Shown: positions 36,404 to 49,285, counted from the first letter of the stretch. The stretch: 64,000 nucleotides of DNA from Musa acuminata AAA Group (GCF_036884655.1 NC_088355.1:38755001-38819000); one strand, 5' to 3'. The notes: a model not told the origin generated them from the sequence alone. Translations and numbers: made by a program.

Positions 36404-38654
36404 CACCTTCCCTATTCTTTTGGGCGCTTCGCTCCGGTTAGGCTGACATTAATGTGGGCGATGTGACCGTTGAGGGGGGCCGTAAAATAATGGCCGGCGC
36501 GTGCTTTGCACGTGGAGATACATGATCTGTGATGTTTTAAAACGGACGGTTCTGATTAAGTGGGTTAACATGGCATCGGCTCATGTGACGTAGTAGTTAA
36601 TATTTTAATTCTTAGACGAGGTCCCAAAGAAAAGAAAAAAGAAAATAAAATTAAACTTTTATTTGAATCAAAAATGTATTTTATTCTATTCTTTTTGAAA
36701 GAAGAATAACTTTAGTTATCTACATCCTGATGATTAAAATGTTAATTGCATAATTAAAAAGTATGAACATAAAATTCCAGTGTTATCCTAATGGTTAGAT
36801 AGATTACATATAGAATAAAAGAGTTATATTATATTCTACACTAATTTGTTCTGATTAATTATGATAGTCAAATTTGAAGATACTTTCACTTACCTCAAAT
36901 GTCAAATTAGGTCCACTGGATACTTTATTATAGAATGATATGTCAAAGCTCCACAAAGGTCTTTCTTCTTCATGCAAAGATCCACAAAGGTTTTATAAGC
37001 TGAATTATTCCAAGGATGACAGATCTTTCGTCTTCATGCAAAGACAACTGATACAGGTGATGGATGAAGGATTCTTTTATGAACAATAATACATCTGAGG
37101 GTGTTTGGTTGATGCAGCTTACATCATTTGCAAGTTGTCAAGAATCACAATCACTTCTTTTGCAATGAAACAGACCTTAGATGACAATGGCAAGCACAAA
37201 GCATACAAAAATTATGCCTGTATTTCTACATGTTTGGTTGGCCAATCATAGACAATCACTGAATAGTATTTGTATCAAAGGGGACTATGACTACATCTGT
37301 TACCACCATCTAATATACACAAGTTACAGAAGAAGCAAATACAATGTAACCTTCATTTACAGGCTATTATGTTCTACTTGCATTTGCAAACATGACGGAT
37401 CGATAGAGCGATGCACAGGCAATCAGACACCATAAAACTAGTCAAACTACCTCTTGAAGTGTATTACCGAAAGCGATGCACAGGCAATCAGACAGCATTT
37501 ACAATTGCTTGTTTCACTTGGTATGTGGCTGGCACGATTCAATCCATGACAATCATCGATGAGTTAATAGGAAATGTCGAACCAGACAGAGAGAAGAGAT
37601 AAGAGTTAATCATACAAAGGAAGAGTAGGACTAGAAAATATTCTCTACAACTTCAAAAACTCATGTTTCATGACCCAACACTAGTCCCCATAAATACATT
37701 ACATTCATTACATTTAATATAAATTACTCTTTTCCAAGAGACTTGTTCAAGAACTAATAGTCAATTTGGTTTATCCTTCTATAGGCCTTGAATGTTTATC
37801 ACCTCTTGTTTGATATAATGAATATCTTTATGATACCTTGACAAGTTTAATTCCAACAGGAAGGATACATGTAGTCGCAATGGAGAACAACAACAGAAGG
37901 GATTCTTGCAATCAATTTGTTCTCTAAAAGCAAGATGCAAACATACTCTTCATTGTGTTATCAAGAAGCATAAAAGATAAACATTGTCTAGGCAAGGGCC
38001 ACCACCAAAGCCAGAATCATGTTCTTCTTTCATTTACGGTTTCAAAAGCCCTAAGTCGGCATGGTTTCTGCTTCTTCTAGGGCTCTTGAAACATGTAAGA
38101 TGCTTCTGAGAATTACAAACCAAAAACAAAATCAAACAGGACTGGAATTCCCTTCTGATGATCTACTGTAATCTAATCTTACCAGGACAACAAAATGTAA
38201 GACCATCAGAACCAATCATTCCACACCTATTCAGATGTGTTCAATCTATCTGAAATAACAAAAGGTCAGGCATCTTTAGCCAAATACTCGAATCTCAACA
38301 TATCAGAACACCAATTATGCAACCTTAGCTTTTTCTTTTTTCTTTACCCTAATCAACAAACTAGCAACACCTAATCTCTCAGGAGGAGTCTTTAGATATG
38401 AAAAAAGTCAAGAATCTATCATTCATTCAGGCTGTTAAGATACAAGAAACAAATTAGGCGTATAAACATGCACTAAAGCTTGTAGCTTTCCAAATTTCCT
38501 TATCAGATCAGTCTTGCAATGTTGCTGCTTTCTGCATGCAGGATCTCCATGCATGAAGTATCAACAATTATTAATCCTCCCCTTTTCTAACAAAGACAGG
38601 AAAACAAGATGGGCAATAAGAAGCTCCTTCGCATACATCAGCAATTCAGCATGT
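36404..38654. other. SLX1 promoter and intergenic region
   Basis: The first 100 bp upstream of the SLX1 ATG are GC-richer and should hold its leader. The rest is AT-rich. A 22-bp perfect direct repeat (GCGATGCACAGGCAATCAGA plus CA) occurs at 37408-37429 and 37473-37494, 65 bp apart. The segment next to 38654 should hold the 3' UTR of the small gene. No other coding exon is supported. Confidence 0.45.
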
Positions 38655-38996
38655 TTACTCTTTGGTGGCGGAAGAAGGGGCCATCAGGATCCTCCACAAG
38701 TACCTCCCACTCGCCATGTCGACGCAGGTCCAGAACCCATCACCGATCGTTGATCGAACCTGATCTCATCCCAGAAAAAACACCATTATCAGCACAGATC
38801 AGAGAACAGCTTGCAAGATTCAACTTTTCCTAGCTATTTCCGTTACCTTGGTGGAAAGGGAGACTTGCTCTTCAGAAGAGTCTTCTTCTTCCTGGCGCGC
38901 CTCGACGAGCTCCGGCTGGGCCTTGAGGTTTCTGAGCACAAAGAAACCAGCCAAAGTGGCCGACAGAAAGATCAACAGCACTCTCAGGGGACACAT
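38655..38996 (-). CDS. Small membrane-anchored plant protein (84 aa; 'methyltransferase-related' family)
   Basis: Two exons on the minus strand, 38996-38847 and 38759-38655, give 255 nt and 84 residues. The N-terminus MCPLRVLLIFLSATLAGF is a single hydrophobic helix (about 4-22), followed by FVLRNLKAQPEL, an acidic EARQEEEDSSEEQ linker and a C-terminal FWTCVDMASGRYLWRILM. This layout matches a family of short plant proteins usually annotated only as methyltransferase-related or uncharacterised. No methyltransferase motif is visible, so that name should not be taken as function. The donor AAG/gtaacg and acceptor gagatcag are both canonical. Function unknown; likely a single-pass endomembrane protein. 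Confidence 0.75.
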
Positions 38997-40167
38997 ATCC
39001 CTCCCTCAATCTCCTCTTCCTCTTCGCTAGGGAACAACTAGTATTGAAAACCTGAATATGGAGAGGATTAAGGCTGGTTGAGGAACAAAACAAGAACTTG
39101 GAAGCCGCCTCCGACCAGAGCTACAAGATAAAATCTGAGAAGGTGGGTGGGTATAATAATAAATATATATAGTATTATGTTTGGTCCAAAGCCGCAATAA
39201 TTTCTCCTCGAACCGGGGCCCACTGTAGTGGTAGTAGTACAAGGGGAGTGGTTGGATTTGGTGGGGTTAGGATCGAGTCCTGGTTTGGACCAAATCAGAC
39301 CGTAGACGCGGTCATCCGTTCGAAGAGATCTCCTCCCTTGGATCGAGTACGACCGTGTCTTCGATTCGACACGCAAAGGTTGCTCGTCTGAAGGAGAAGA
39401 CGACTTTTTCTTTCTATAGGTGATTAGAACCGAGAAGAATTCCGACAGGACATGTGATCACAACGGCTCAAAAAGGTCAATGGGATTGGCTGGCGTGCAA
39501 CTAACAATGGCGTAAAGAAACATATTCGGACAATTTTCCAAAAAAAAAATCCCTTAAAAGACTTTCCACAAAATTTCTCAAAATAAAAGACTTTCCACAA
39601 AATTACCCAACATATTGTTATAACACCAAGCTTCTTGTTTTCTTTCTTGATATAAAAGGCTTGATCAACAACAAATCATGATTCTCAAACAGTCAAAGTA
39701 CTATCTTTAATGATTCCTAGGGAGGGCTAATGATCATTGACCATTTTATTACATTGATAATCATTTTATCAATGATTCCTAGCCATCAGAATTCTTTGGT
39801 TGTAGTCTGGCACCAAAGGAATTGAGCCACTCTCCGATCCTACAAGGAGGTAATAATAAGCATGCACCAACAATGATCTGACAAGAACAGCAGCAGTTTG
39901 GTTTGCATGGCAAGTTGCAATGACCTGCCCAGGCTGGCCTGTAAATGAGAACAGGCTAAATGCCTGGAACACCAGCTAGGATCAGACAACATTATAATTA
40001 GAGTTAAATTCCAAGAGAAAATAAGAAACCCACTACTTTAGATATTTCTCTATTTAGAGTTAGGACAATGCTTCAATTACCTGATCATCAGGATGTTAAC
40101 TGTGAAAGCATATGGTTCATCAAATCAAGAAGGAAATGCTGGTGAGATCATTGAGGCGATAGATATC
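38997..40167. other. Promoter of the small gene and 3' flank of the GTPase gene
   Basis: Upstream of the ATG at 38996 there is a purine/pyrimidine-rich leader. On the other side lies the 3' UTR of the EngB-type gene below 40168. An open frame at 39769-39972 (-) lacks family features and is more likely 3' UTR. A short direct repeat, GACTTTCCACAAAATT, occurs twice near 39560-39605. Confidence 0.4.
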
Positions 40168-43100
40168 TTATGGCTTAACATAACGAGCTAACTTTGCAAG
40201 CACAGTCCTCAAGTTGCGGATGCCAGCACCTGACTTGGAGCTCACCATCATCTGCAATCATTGAAACAGTATTAGTTGTCGACCTGTAGGCTGCATTTCT
40301 ATATGATTCACACTTGCAAAAGTCCTATGTTATCCTCTAGTAGTTGGCAACAAGTATGATGCATGCTACCTGAGAACACCACAGACTGGCACTAAAATAT
40401 TTTCAATTTAAAGATAAATCAGACAAGGGCATGAAATCTCACCACAGGGTTTATGACAGACTTGTTTGTCTTGAAATTCTGCAATATAGAAAGAGAGAAC
40501 ATTACAGCTTCCTTTATATTCATTTAACAAAATGTCAAAAAATTTTATAGACTTACCTCTTGAATTTGCATTGCGTGACGAGCAACATCTATTGGGAACA
40601 CTACATCAGTCTTTGTTAATACTATCTGATAAGGCGTTTGGGATCTGAAAAAGTACACTTCATTATTATATAATTAATCAAATCACCACAAATTGGTATA
40701 ATGCCAGGAATGCAATTAATCCCAAGGAACCAAGTCAGAATGGGCTGATAGCACCAACACTTGAAGGTCCAGATTCAAATCTGTTTAGCCTCGTATAATT
40801 CCCAAATCCTGGATGTATATATTCAAGTATAATTTAGATCAGTTTGCATAAATTTTAATTTCTGATCTTTGTTTTAAAAAAGTCCACCAGGTTAGGTTTT
40901 GCATTGCATTAAGTCCATTATACTAACCAGAAATAATAAAAAATTATACAAAAATCCCTAAAAACCCGACTAAACTTGGAAATAAGCTAAGATAAACATA
41001 TATCATGACTTCAAATTAATTAAAATCAAATCTAAAGAATCTATGACTCAATGACCCTAAAATAGACTTATAAGACCCTTGTCTAGATTCCTGGGCTGTG
41101 TCATATGGATACCAAATGATATTGTCTAGAGTTTGTATCTAATTTTAGGTGGATGGAAGGTTGTGGACAGTGCAAGAGTTTGTATCTCATTACTTCTATT
41201 GATCCATCAAAATGCTAATCTGGAAAAATAAATGATCTACAATAACCACAAATTAAGATGAGAAAATTTTATGCACTTATGTACAATTAAAAACGATGAA
41301 TTAAGATGAGAAAACTCATCACACCTTTCCATTAAATCAATGAGCTCATGATCCCTTGGTTTCATACCCCATTTGGTGTCAATAAGGAGGCAGACTTGTT
41401 GCAGTCCAACTCTAGTTGAAACATACTCCTTCACCTGCAATGTTAAATAATTTTCCAGATCAATTCCACAGTATGTAAGCATTGAAATAACCAGAGATTT
41501 TATTCAGTATAAACACATCCAAAATAAGGACTGTTTGAATTGTTTTCATGGCCTGTTTCGACCACTGATGCTTGTAACATCCAACCTAACTAAGATTCTA
41601 AACTAACCTGGCAATTAATAAGATACATTAGAATATGTATATGCTCAAATCACACAATCCTTTCCTAAACAGGGTTGTACTAGTTTTACTCTGTACCTTG
41701 ATTCCCAGGCCTACACCATCCATATAAACCACAATCAGAGACCGTATACACAGTCCAAATGGACTTGCCTGTACCATGTCCATAGAGTCCATCCAAGCAA
41801 CAGAACTCACAGACCGACAACAGCTATCGACCCTGTTTTGGTATAGTACGGTCACCACAACTATCAACCCTGTTTTGGTATAGTACAGTCTCCACAAACC
41901 CAATCCAATCCCTTGTCCTTCACTACTACGATTTTTTAGAGCAGGATTGCTGGACTCCTGTTCCTTTTTTGACAAAACACCTTGAAGACAGAATTCACCT
42001 CCAGAGCCTGCCGAAAGTGACCAGCTGTATAACTCATCAAAGTAGGACTAGAACACAATTCTTGAGGCTCTAGACATCATCTGGTTTCTAGCCCTCTGTA
42101 GTCAGCTAGACCTTTCCTTGAATGAGTCCCCAAGAGTTCACATGAGGAACAATCCTCTCTATAAAATCTGCTATATGATTAAAAAGATAGAATCTCATAT
42201 GTCTATTCCTAGGCCATCCTCACAAATTATTAACAGTGACTCGAAATAGTCAGGAAAGGCTATTTGGTTAAGGCTATCAGAATTCTATGTTTAATACATG
42301 GAACAACTACATGAAGTATATAGGAAATCACAACGAAAAAAATGATCCTTTAGATGCAACTAATTCACGATGGCCATGCATTTGGCTGAGCCCTTTGGAA
42401 AAACCATGCACATCAAAATATAAAATAAAAGATCTTACATAAAGGGAATTTGTGAAAACATAAATATAATGATCTGAAAAGTGTAATTAATGCATCACAA
42501 AAGCATCCTGATAAAACTAGAAACTAATCGATTATTTCCGATTGATAAGAATTAAAAAGTATGTTTTCAAATGTATACTCACAAGTTCCTCCCATGCATC
42601 TTTCACTTCTTCTTTTGCATAAGCAAAGCCATATCCAGGCAAGTCAACTAAACAGAGCTTCGAGGCAAGCCTAAAAAAGTTAATAGTCTGTGGAAGGATA
42701 ATAAATAATTAGCAATATTTTTCCATTAAAGATACATTAAGTCCATTTGGACTAACTGTTAAAAACATTACCTGAGTAAGCCCCGGCTTATCTGATGTCC
42801 TTACGACTCCCCATTGTCTGGTAAGAGCATTTAGCAGCGATGATTTTCCAACATTTGATCTACCTAAACGACCAACCTTGCTTGTTAAGCAGCCGATACC
42901 AAACTTTTCAACCAAATATGAAGGAAAACAGTATAGAATGACCTAGATGAGTAACTAAACAAGCTTTTATTCCCAGTTTTACGTTAGTTTATAAGATGAC
43001 AAACAAGTAACAAAGCCACATCTTTGACATAAGATCCAACATGTAACGCAAACATTATTCTAAATTAGCTAAATAAACATACACATGTAATAGTTAAAGC

Positions 43101-45004
43101 ACAAGGAATAAATTGAACATGCAAGAGATTGCAAGACTAAAGCATCATTGGACATAAGAACCAACTAAGCTTGCCTAAAAAATTAATTTCTAAATACCTG
43201 CAAATGCTATCTCTGGAATCATGGGGGGTGGAATGGACGTTGAAACTTTTGCAGCAGCAAAAAACTCCAACTTATTCCTAAATACCTGTTATAAGAAGGA
43301 CACACACCATTAGGAGGTCTAAGTTAGTCGAGAACATATGACCTTTAATAGTGTTATTATTAGTGTTTATATTGAGCTCTGGAGCGACAAATAACAATAA
43401 ATTAACTTTGGTGAAAACAGCAAGCTATTTATTCGTAACCAGTGTTCTATTGAATAAAGAGAAATGAAATAATAATTGTGTCGAACAATCAAACTCATAC
43501 ATTTTCTTCAATCCGTTCTCTTTCAGTGCTTGTTGAGAACGGAACATTATCTAAAGGAGCAGAAAGCTTGACATTGTATCCAGCATTCTGCAATTCAATC
43601 AATCGCCTGCGACCCAATAGCTGATAGAAAGACAAAGCATTTAACTGGAGTACAGAACACAACAACAAAAAACAAATATACAAGAAGATTATGTTTCTTA
43701 ATTATTACATTATCTTCGACAAATGAAAGGATTGCTGGGCTCGGCTGTATCGCACGAAACTGAGCATTCTTTGACATTTCAGCCTTTTCCTCACTTACAT
43801 TCTCTGTATGTCATACACAAAATGTGGTGAAAACAATAACAATGAACACTTAAGAATACAAATTTGTCTTGAGAGGCATTAATCTTGTCAGACAGATTTT
43901 CTATGATTTGGTGAAGTGGTCATACGACAACAGCCAGATTGGAACAATCAACAAGAATGACTCTACTAGAATGACTGCTATACTACTTATGGTGATTCTC
44001 ATGGGAGAAAGGCAAGATGTAAAAAAAACCATTTTTGGAACCTATCATGGAGATATTGTTAAAAGTAAAATCAAGAGATACTGACCATTGTTAGAAACAC
44101 TGTCATCTAATCGCTTGTTTGAAATGTCATATGGATCAATCTTGATAACTCGCTTTTTCTTTTTCAGCGGACGACCTATTTCTTCAGTACCATCAGCCAA
44201 AGCCTTCCGATTAATCCGAGTCTTCTTTCCATATTTGTCCAGCACTCTAGTCTGATACCTTCGATGTTTTTGTTCTGCAATTGGATCTGCTTTGTCTTTC
44301 TTCCAAGCATGTTTTTCTGACACGTCATCTCCAGAACCAACAACATGCCTATCAGCAGACATAACTCTGGGGATCTCCTTCCCTTTCAATCTAAGATTAT
44401 CAGCAGAAGTTTCCAGACTGTTAATTAGTTTTGATCTAAGCTTTACACGAGATGCATTATCACTGGCACCTCCACCTTCAATATCACCTTTCTTACCACG
44501 ACTTGTATTGTTCTTGACACTCCGACCACTGAGAACAGAAGCTCTATCATTACTTCCTTCGTCTGCATAAGAATCATCTTCATCAATAATTTCGCGCTTC
44601 ACATGACTACCTCTTCTTCTAAACACTGCAGCTTCACTCAATTTCCTTTTCATAGCAATTGAAGAATTCTCCCACACACGAGTCTTCCTAGTCGCATCAG
44701 CATTCTTCCTTTTCCTGTCACAAGGCTCAGATCCAAAACTTCCCTTAACATCATCTGATTCAAACTTTCCTTCCCTATATAATTGCCGCTGTTTGCCTCC
44801 ACTCAGAGATGGAGAGCTTACTTCCCTGATCTTTGTCCTTCTATAGGGTTTGCTATTGCATTTGATGCCATCAGCTTTTGTGTTTTCCCGGTTCATTTGA
44901 TTCCTTCTCTTGCTGGAATTAGCAATACCAGCTTCCTTCCCACGTTCAGTTGAAACCTTCCGTTTTCTGTGGACACTTGTCTTCAAACGAACTCTGACAG
45001 GCAT
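40168..45004 (-). CDS. EngB/YihA-type (TRAFAC) GTP-binding protein with long basic N-terminal extension
   Basis: EngB/YihA GTPases act in large-subunit ribosome assembly in bacteria and organelles. Ten exons on the minus strand: 45004-44086, 43803-43709, 43620-43501, 43285-43198, 42863-42772, 42687-42583, 41434-41325, 40644-40557, 40478-40443, 40251-40168; 1737 nt, 578 residues. Residues 1-306 (exon 1) are a Lys/Arg/Ser/Asp-rich extension with basic clusters such as PLKKKKRVIKIDP. The GTPase motifs are G1 GRSNVGKSS (about 408-416), G2 GLTQT, G3 DLPGYG, G4 LTKTD and G5 SSKSG; all are intact. The arrangement resembles Arabidopsis At5g58370, an EngB protein with an extended N-terminus (from memory). 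Basic patches could serve nuclear or nucleolar targeting or RNA binding; an organellar transit peptide is not obvious. An acceptor (ctcttag) lies three bases before the ATG, implying an upstream leader exon. Confidence 0.9.
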
Positions 45005-45769
45005 TGTCTAAGAGAAAAAGGAATTTAAAATAAAGAAATCAACTAATTCCTTTAAACTATAATTGAACCAACTGTTGGTTAATTTCATTATTAAAAAAAT
45101 AGAAAGTAAGCCCTAATTCAAATAATGACTCTCAAAATGTTTAAGGTACCAATCCAAAATGGCATCTTTGTCCGCATAAATGAAATGTGGTGATGAAAAG
45201 ATTGATTGCTAGGGAAGGAAGGAAAGCCGAAGAACTGATTGAATGATGGGAGTTGAACGAAACAAGGCAAAAAACACTATCAGGTTCCAAGAATCAAGTA
45301 GTATTCAAGAATTACAAAAGAGAGGCTTCACCTCGAGTAGAGCTCTCTCCTTCTTGATTGAGGACTGGCTTGGCACCTTGGTTCACCAACGTTTTTATTT
45401 CTCGTCCATCTTGATGGGCTTCAGGAGTGCTACAAGAAGCGGCCAAGAACAATTAATACATAGAATAATAATGGATTTTGTAATATGTTATAATCTATTA
45501 TAACGATCAATATAACAATGAAAATACCAGCAGTTATCAAGATTCATCGTGATTCTCTTTTCGGGATCTAAATGATGATTTGATATGCCATGATCTGAAA
45601 TATAAATATCTTTCACTATCACCAAATTAATTTTGGTTGGTAATGATCGATTTCTAATTCTTAATATAGCAGTTTCTGAAGCTGTTTTTGTAGACATAAA
45701 AAGTCATTGAAGCCTTGATGTAATCGGGAAATATTCATAGTACTTAAAGTGGGATCTTTTTAGACTTTT

Positions 45770-46130
45770 CATCTTTTCTTACCTATTTTCCATCTTAATG
45801 CACCACATACCCTACATTGTTCAATTTTCTCATTGTTCTTCCAATATAACATGCAATCATTTTTACAAGCATCTATTAATTCATAGTCATAACCTAAATC
45901 ACAAATGATCTTATTTTTGCATCATAGTATGTTTTAGGTAGCATATTTCCTGCAGCAAAGGCATCACATAACAATTCTAATATCATGGTAAAACCTTTAT
46001 CTGTCATATGACTCATGCACTTTATATGAAAATGTTTTAAAAGATATGAAAGTTTCAAAAATTGTGTGCAACTAGGATATAATGGTTCATTGCCATCCTT
46101 AAACAAATTTAGATGCATTTTCATTAGGCT
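45770..46130 (-). pseudogene. CACTA (En/Spm) TNP2-like transposase fragment, frameshifted
   Basis: Minus-strand translation gives LFKDGNEPLYPSCTQF, LSYLLKHFHIKCM, DKGFTMILELLCDAF and LPKTYYDAK. After a one-base frameshift near 45905-45915 it continues as ICDLGYDYELIDACKNDCML and WKNNEKIEQCRVCGALRWK. This is the conserved order of the N-terminal region of plant TNP2-type transposases (ELYPGCxxFSKLSF ... IDACxNDCMLYWK ... C-x-x-C-G). The rest of the transposase (DDE domain) is not visible. The fragment lies in the inferred 2.9-kb leader intron of the EngB-type gene, in the same orientation. It is a dead remnant. Confidence 0.75.
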
Positions 46131-47863
46131 TCTCAAAGTCAATATAATCAAAATGTTATACGCAACGACACTACCAACAATAAAGTGTTATTTGAAGATC
46201 AATACTTTCCTGAATAGAAAATCAGAATCAGGGATTCACAAGGCCAATTCTTTCTAACTACTTGTGAAAATTAAATTCTAATAGAAGTTCTCTAATTTAA
46301 ACTACAACTAATAATGTTTCAAAATTATCCTTATTTTTGTAATGATCCCTATTTTGCACCATTTTGTTTTCCGTCATTTATCCAGCAGTGGCTACGCATT
46401 TAAAATCAATTTCTTATAGTCATCTACTCAAGAAATTGTTTCTACAACAACAAGAAGAAAAAGTCATAGCCAATGTGATGAACTGATTTCAGCCTAAGGA
46501 ATGTTTAATGTTTTGAACTGTAACAACAGATGTTGTCTTACCAATTAATACAATCCAAACACAAATCTAATAATCACACGAATTCATGTTCACAAGCACT
46601 GGTAAATTAGCATTAAAAAATTCAGTATCACCTAAATGATATGTACAATCTACTGAAATACCATGTTCATGAGCACAAGTAAATTACCATAATAACATTC
46701 TACTCAGATATCATGCTATTATACATTAACATGATCTTAGAAGATATGTACAATCATAAGTTATATCATAGATGATTCAATACATTCAGAATAATCAAAA
46801 GCAAAATGAAATTAGAAAAAAGTTTTTTATTTGTCTCATATGATATTGATATCACAACATTCCAAGAGGAGATTAGTATATATAGGGTTAGCATGTAACT
46901 AAAGTAAAAGTTCTCTGTAGTAAGCCGCTGAACTCTTCTTTCTTTCTCACTGGGACACTAAACTCTTTTTTTTTCTTTCTCACTGGATAATGCTTGATAT
47001 TGAAACTTGATGAAACCTCATAGTTTTTTTTTTTTTTGTTAAAAGAAATTGTCTTTTTGTAACTATATATTCTGGAAGGTGCTGTTTTATAATTCTCACC
47101 TTTTCTATATATGAAAGGTAAAACAATGTGGCATTTTATAGCAATAATTCAATCAAGGAACTGAACTAGTGTTTAATGGCTTGATGCAAAACAAACAAAA
47201 GCAATGAACAAGAAAAAAAATATGGAGGAATTATAAATTTAAAGATTTTCGATAGCAGTACATCACCTATATTTGCAAGAATCAACTACTCAACAGTCAA
47301 TATCATAAATAAATAAATAAAACTACAAGTCAAACTTAATGGAATGAATCAACTTAAGACTAATGATAGTTTTTAGAAAAATAGCAGGAAGGGATTTGAC
47401 TTAACAGAATGCCGCTCTTCTTAAGGGAACCATCACTTGTGAATATAAGCAAATGCGTCAAAAAAATCTATTGATTAAACTGGTTGCTCACTAACTCCTC
47501 GCTGTACATGGTGTTACAATAACAAGAAATAGAGAGAACATTAAATTATAAGAATATTTATAAGAGCTCTAACTGATCCACAAAAATCATCCGACTACAA
47601 GTTTAGAGTAGGTTCATATTTATGCCTTAGCAAATTAAAGAATATCCTTCCTTATGCTTTAGTGAGACACATCATCTACAATGTGTCCATTCTTTAATCA
47701 ACCAAAACATGAGATGGTTGATGTTTGACATGATCACGCATAGAAAGACTAATAGAGATGCAATTACAGTGAATGCGTCCTAACTCATGTTACAGAAACG
47801 AAAGGAACTACGATCGCTCGAAGAAAGAATAAATCTACAAGATTGGAGGGCACGAGATCTGAC

Positions 47864-48110
47864 CTTTGTCGAAGGTCAGAGACGAGGAGTGGCTGAGGCA
47901 CGAAGAAATGGCAAAGAAGATCGGCAATGATGGGGCGGGGTAGCAACGGCGATGGAGCGACGGTTTGGCGGCAACGAGAGAGTGGTTGTAGTAGCGGTGG
48001 CAACCAAGCGCCGAAGCTGGAGCAGCGTTCTAGCGGAGCGGCGGCGACCCTGCGGGGGACGTTGGAGCCGAATGCTCGAGAATTCCGCTGAGGGTTTAGG
48101 GGTTTTTTGG
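47864..48110 (-). other. Probable 5' UTR exon of the EngB-type gene
   Basis: A GC-rich island in AT-rich DNA. On the minus strand it begins with AAACCCCTAAACCCTCAGCG (a telo-box-like motif typical of ribosome-biogenesis and translation gene promoters) and ends at TCGACAAAG/gtcagatc, a usable donor. The matching acceptor ctcttag at 45008-45014 sits immediately before ACAATG of the GTPase gene, defining an intron of about 2.86 kb. An open frame through the island lacks any recognisable protein, so I treat it as leader. The left border (transcription start) is approximate. Confidence 0.45.
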
Positions 48111-48460
48111 TCTGTCTAATATTAACCATAGGACGAAGCGATGTTAGGATCGACATCACAAATGATCCTACGGTCCAGATCGTACATAACTTTAAATTCA
48201 ATGTATATTTAACCTTATAAACTTAAATATTACATAATAAACATAAGTGATGATTTGTCTTTGTGATAATAATAATAATAATATCAACCAATCAAAATAT
48301 TATTTATCATCATAAAACCTAAAATATTCATGATAATATTAGTGATAAAATCATGATTAATTTATAAATTTGAAGGATTCAGTGATGATATTTTAATGAC
48401 AAATCATTTGTTGCCATTAAAACTTTTAATAATAAATTTCACTGTTTATGGTTAATCAGG

Positions 48461-48474
48461 AACTTTTTCTAGTG
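48461..48474. mobile_element. Candidate CACTA-type element terminus
   Basis: AACTTTTTCTAGTG reads CACTAGAAAAAGTT on the minus strand, the canonical form of a CACTA terminal inverted repeat. The sequence just inside it (about 48270-48460) has repeated TAATGAC/TGATAA-like short motifs as in subterminal repeats. No matching opposite terminus was found by eye in 44-49 kb, so this may be an isolated end or a chance match next to a microsatellite. Confidence 0.35.
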
Positions 48475-48593
48475 TGTGTATATACACACACACTAATATT
48501 ATCACTAATATATACACTAATACACACTATATATATATATATGTATGTTTGTATGTATGGATCTGTATGTATGTATGTATATTTATATGCATG

Positions 48594-48596
<3 letters not shown>

Positions 48597-48667
<71 letters not shown>
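48597..48667. repeat. Compound AT/GT microsatellite
   Basis: About 17 AT units followed by about 17 GT units, preceded at 48541-48596 by TATG/TGTA-rich DNA and at 48475-48540 by TA/CA repeats. Confidence 0.95.
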
Positions 48668-48668
<1 letters not shown>

Positions 48669-49199
48669 CTCATTTTTTATTATATGCACTAATAATTTGA
48701 TTTTTTTTTTTTTATTTGAAATCATTTTAGTTGCTTGGTGTTTCAAATTTTGGATTATCCAAGTAAAAATATGTGCACCAACCTTTGGGATGATTAATAG
48801 CTGATATGGTTGTGAAAGAGAATAAAAAAACAAAAAACTTCTTAAACAAAAAGAAGTATTCATTAAAAAACATCAATTAGAGTATTTTAAGAAGTTTCTT
48901 TCTTATGGAAAAGAAAAAAAATCTAAATTGAGAGAATTTGTTTATTAACAGAGTCCAAAAAAAAATCTTATGATCGAAGCTCATTATTATTTTTTAATTA
49001 ATTTTTAAAATCATATATTATGTTCATATATAGATTCTAATATGATACTTATTAATTGTGCAATAATGTACTAACTCAAATGTCTGTCAGAATAGGGACA
49101 TTCTAATCAAGCTCATCATTGTTGCTTCATGTTTAATCTGATTTAACTTGTTTACAACTTTCATCTGTATAGGGTTAGTTTTGATGCTATTCTTCAATT

Positions 49200-49202
<3 letters not shown>

Positions 49203-49282
<80 letters not shown>
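49203..49282. repeat. Long CT microsatellite
   Basis: An uninterrupted CT run of about 80 bp. It is among the longest simple repeats in the window and about 540 bp upstream of the LBD start codon. Confidence 0.97.

Positions 49283-49285
<3 letters not shown>

Noticed and set aside
41628..41975. 115-codon minus-strand frame within an intron of the GTPase gene
   Set aside because: It lies between well-defined exons, contains a short internal duplication (TATACCAAAACAGGGTTG), and shows no protein family; probably intronic repeat DNA.
45243..45503. 86-codon plus-strand frame
   Set aside because: No recognisable family; it lies in the inferred leader intron of the gene on the other strand.
47785..48201. 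138-codon minus-strand open frame as a protein gene
   Set aside because: No family features; it crosses a probable transcription start and a splice donor. The GC-rich island is better explained as a 5' UTR exon.
48448..48863. Open frames of about 118-135 codons on both strands
   Set aside because: They are translations of AT/GT microsatellites (Tyr-Ile and Cys-Val runs) and not genes.
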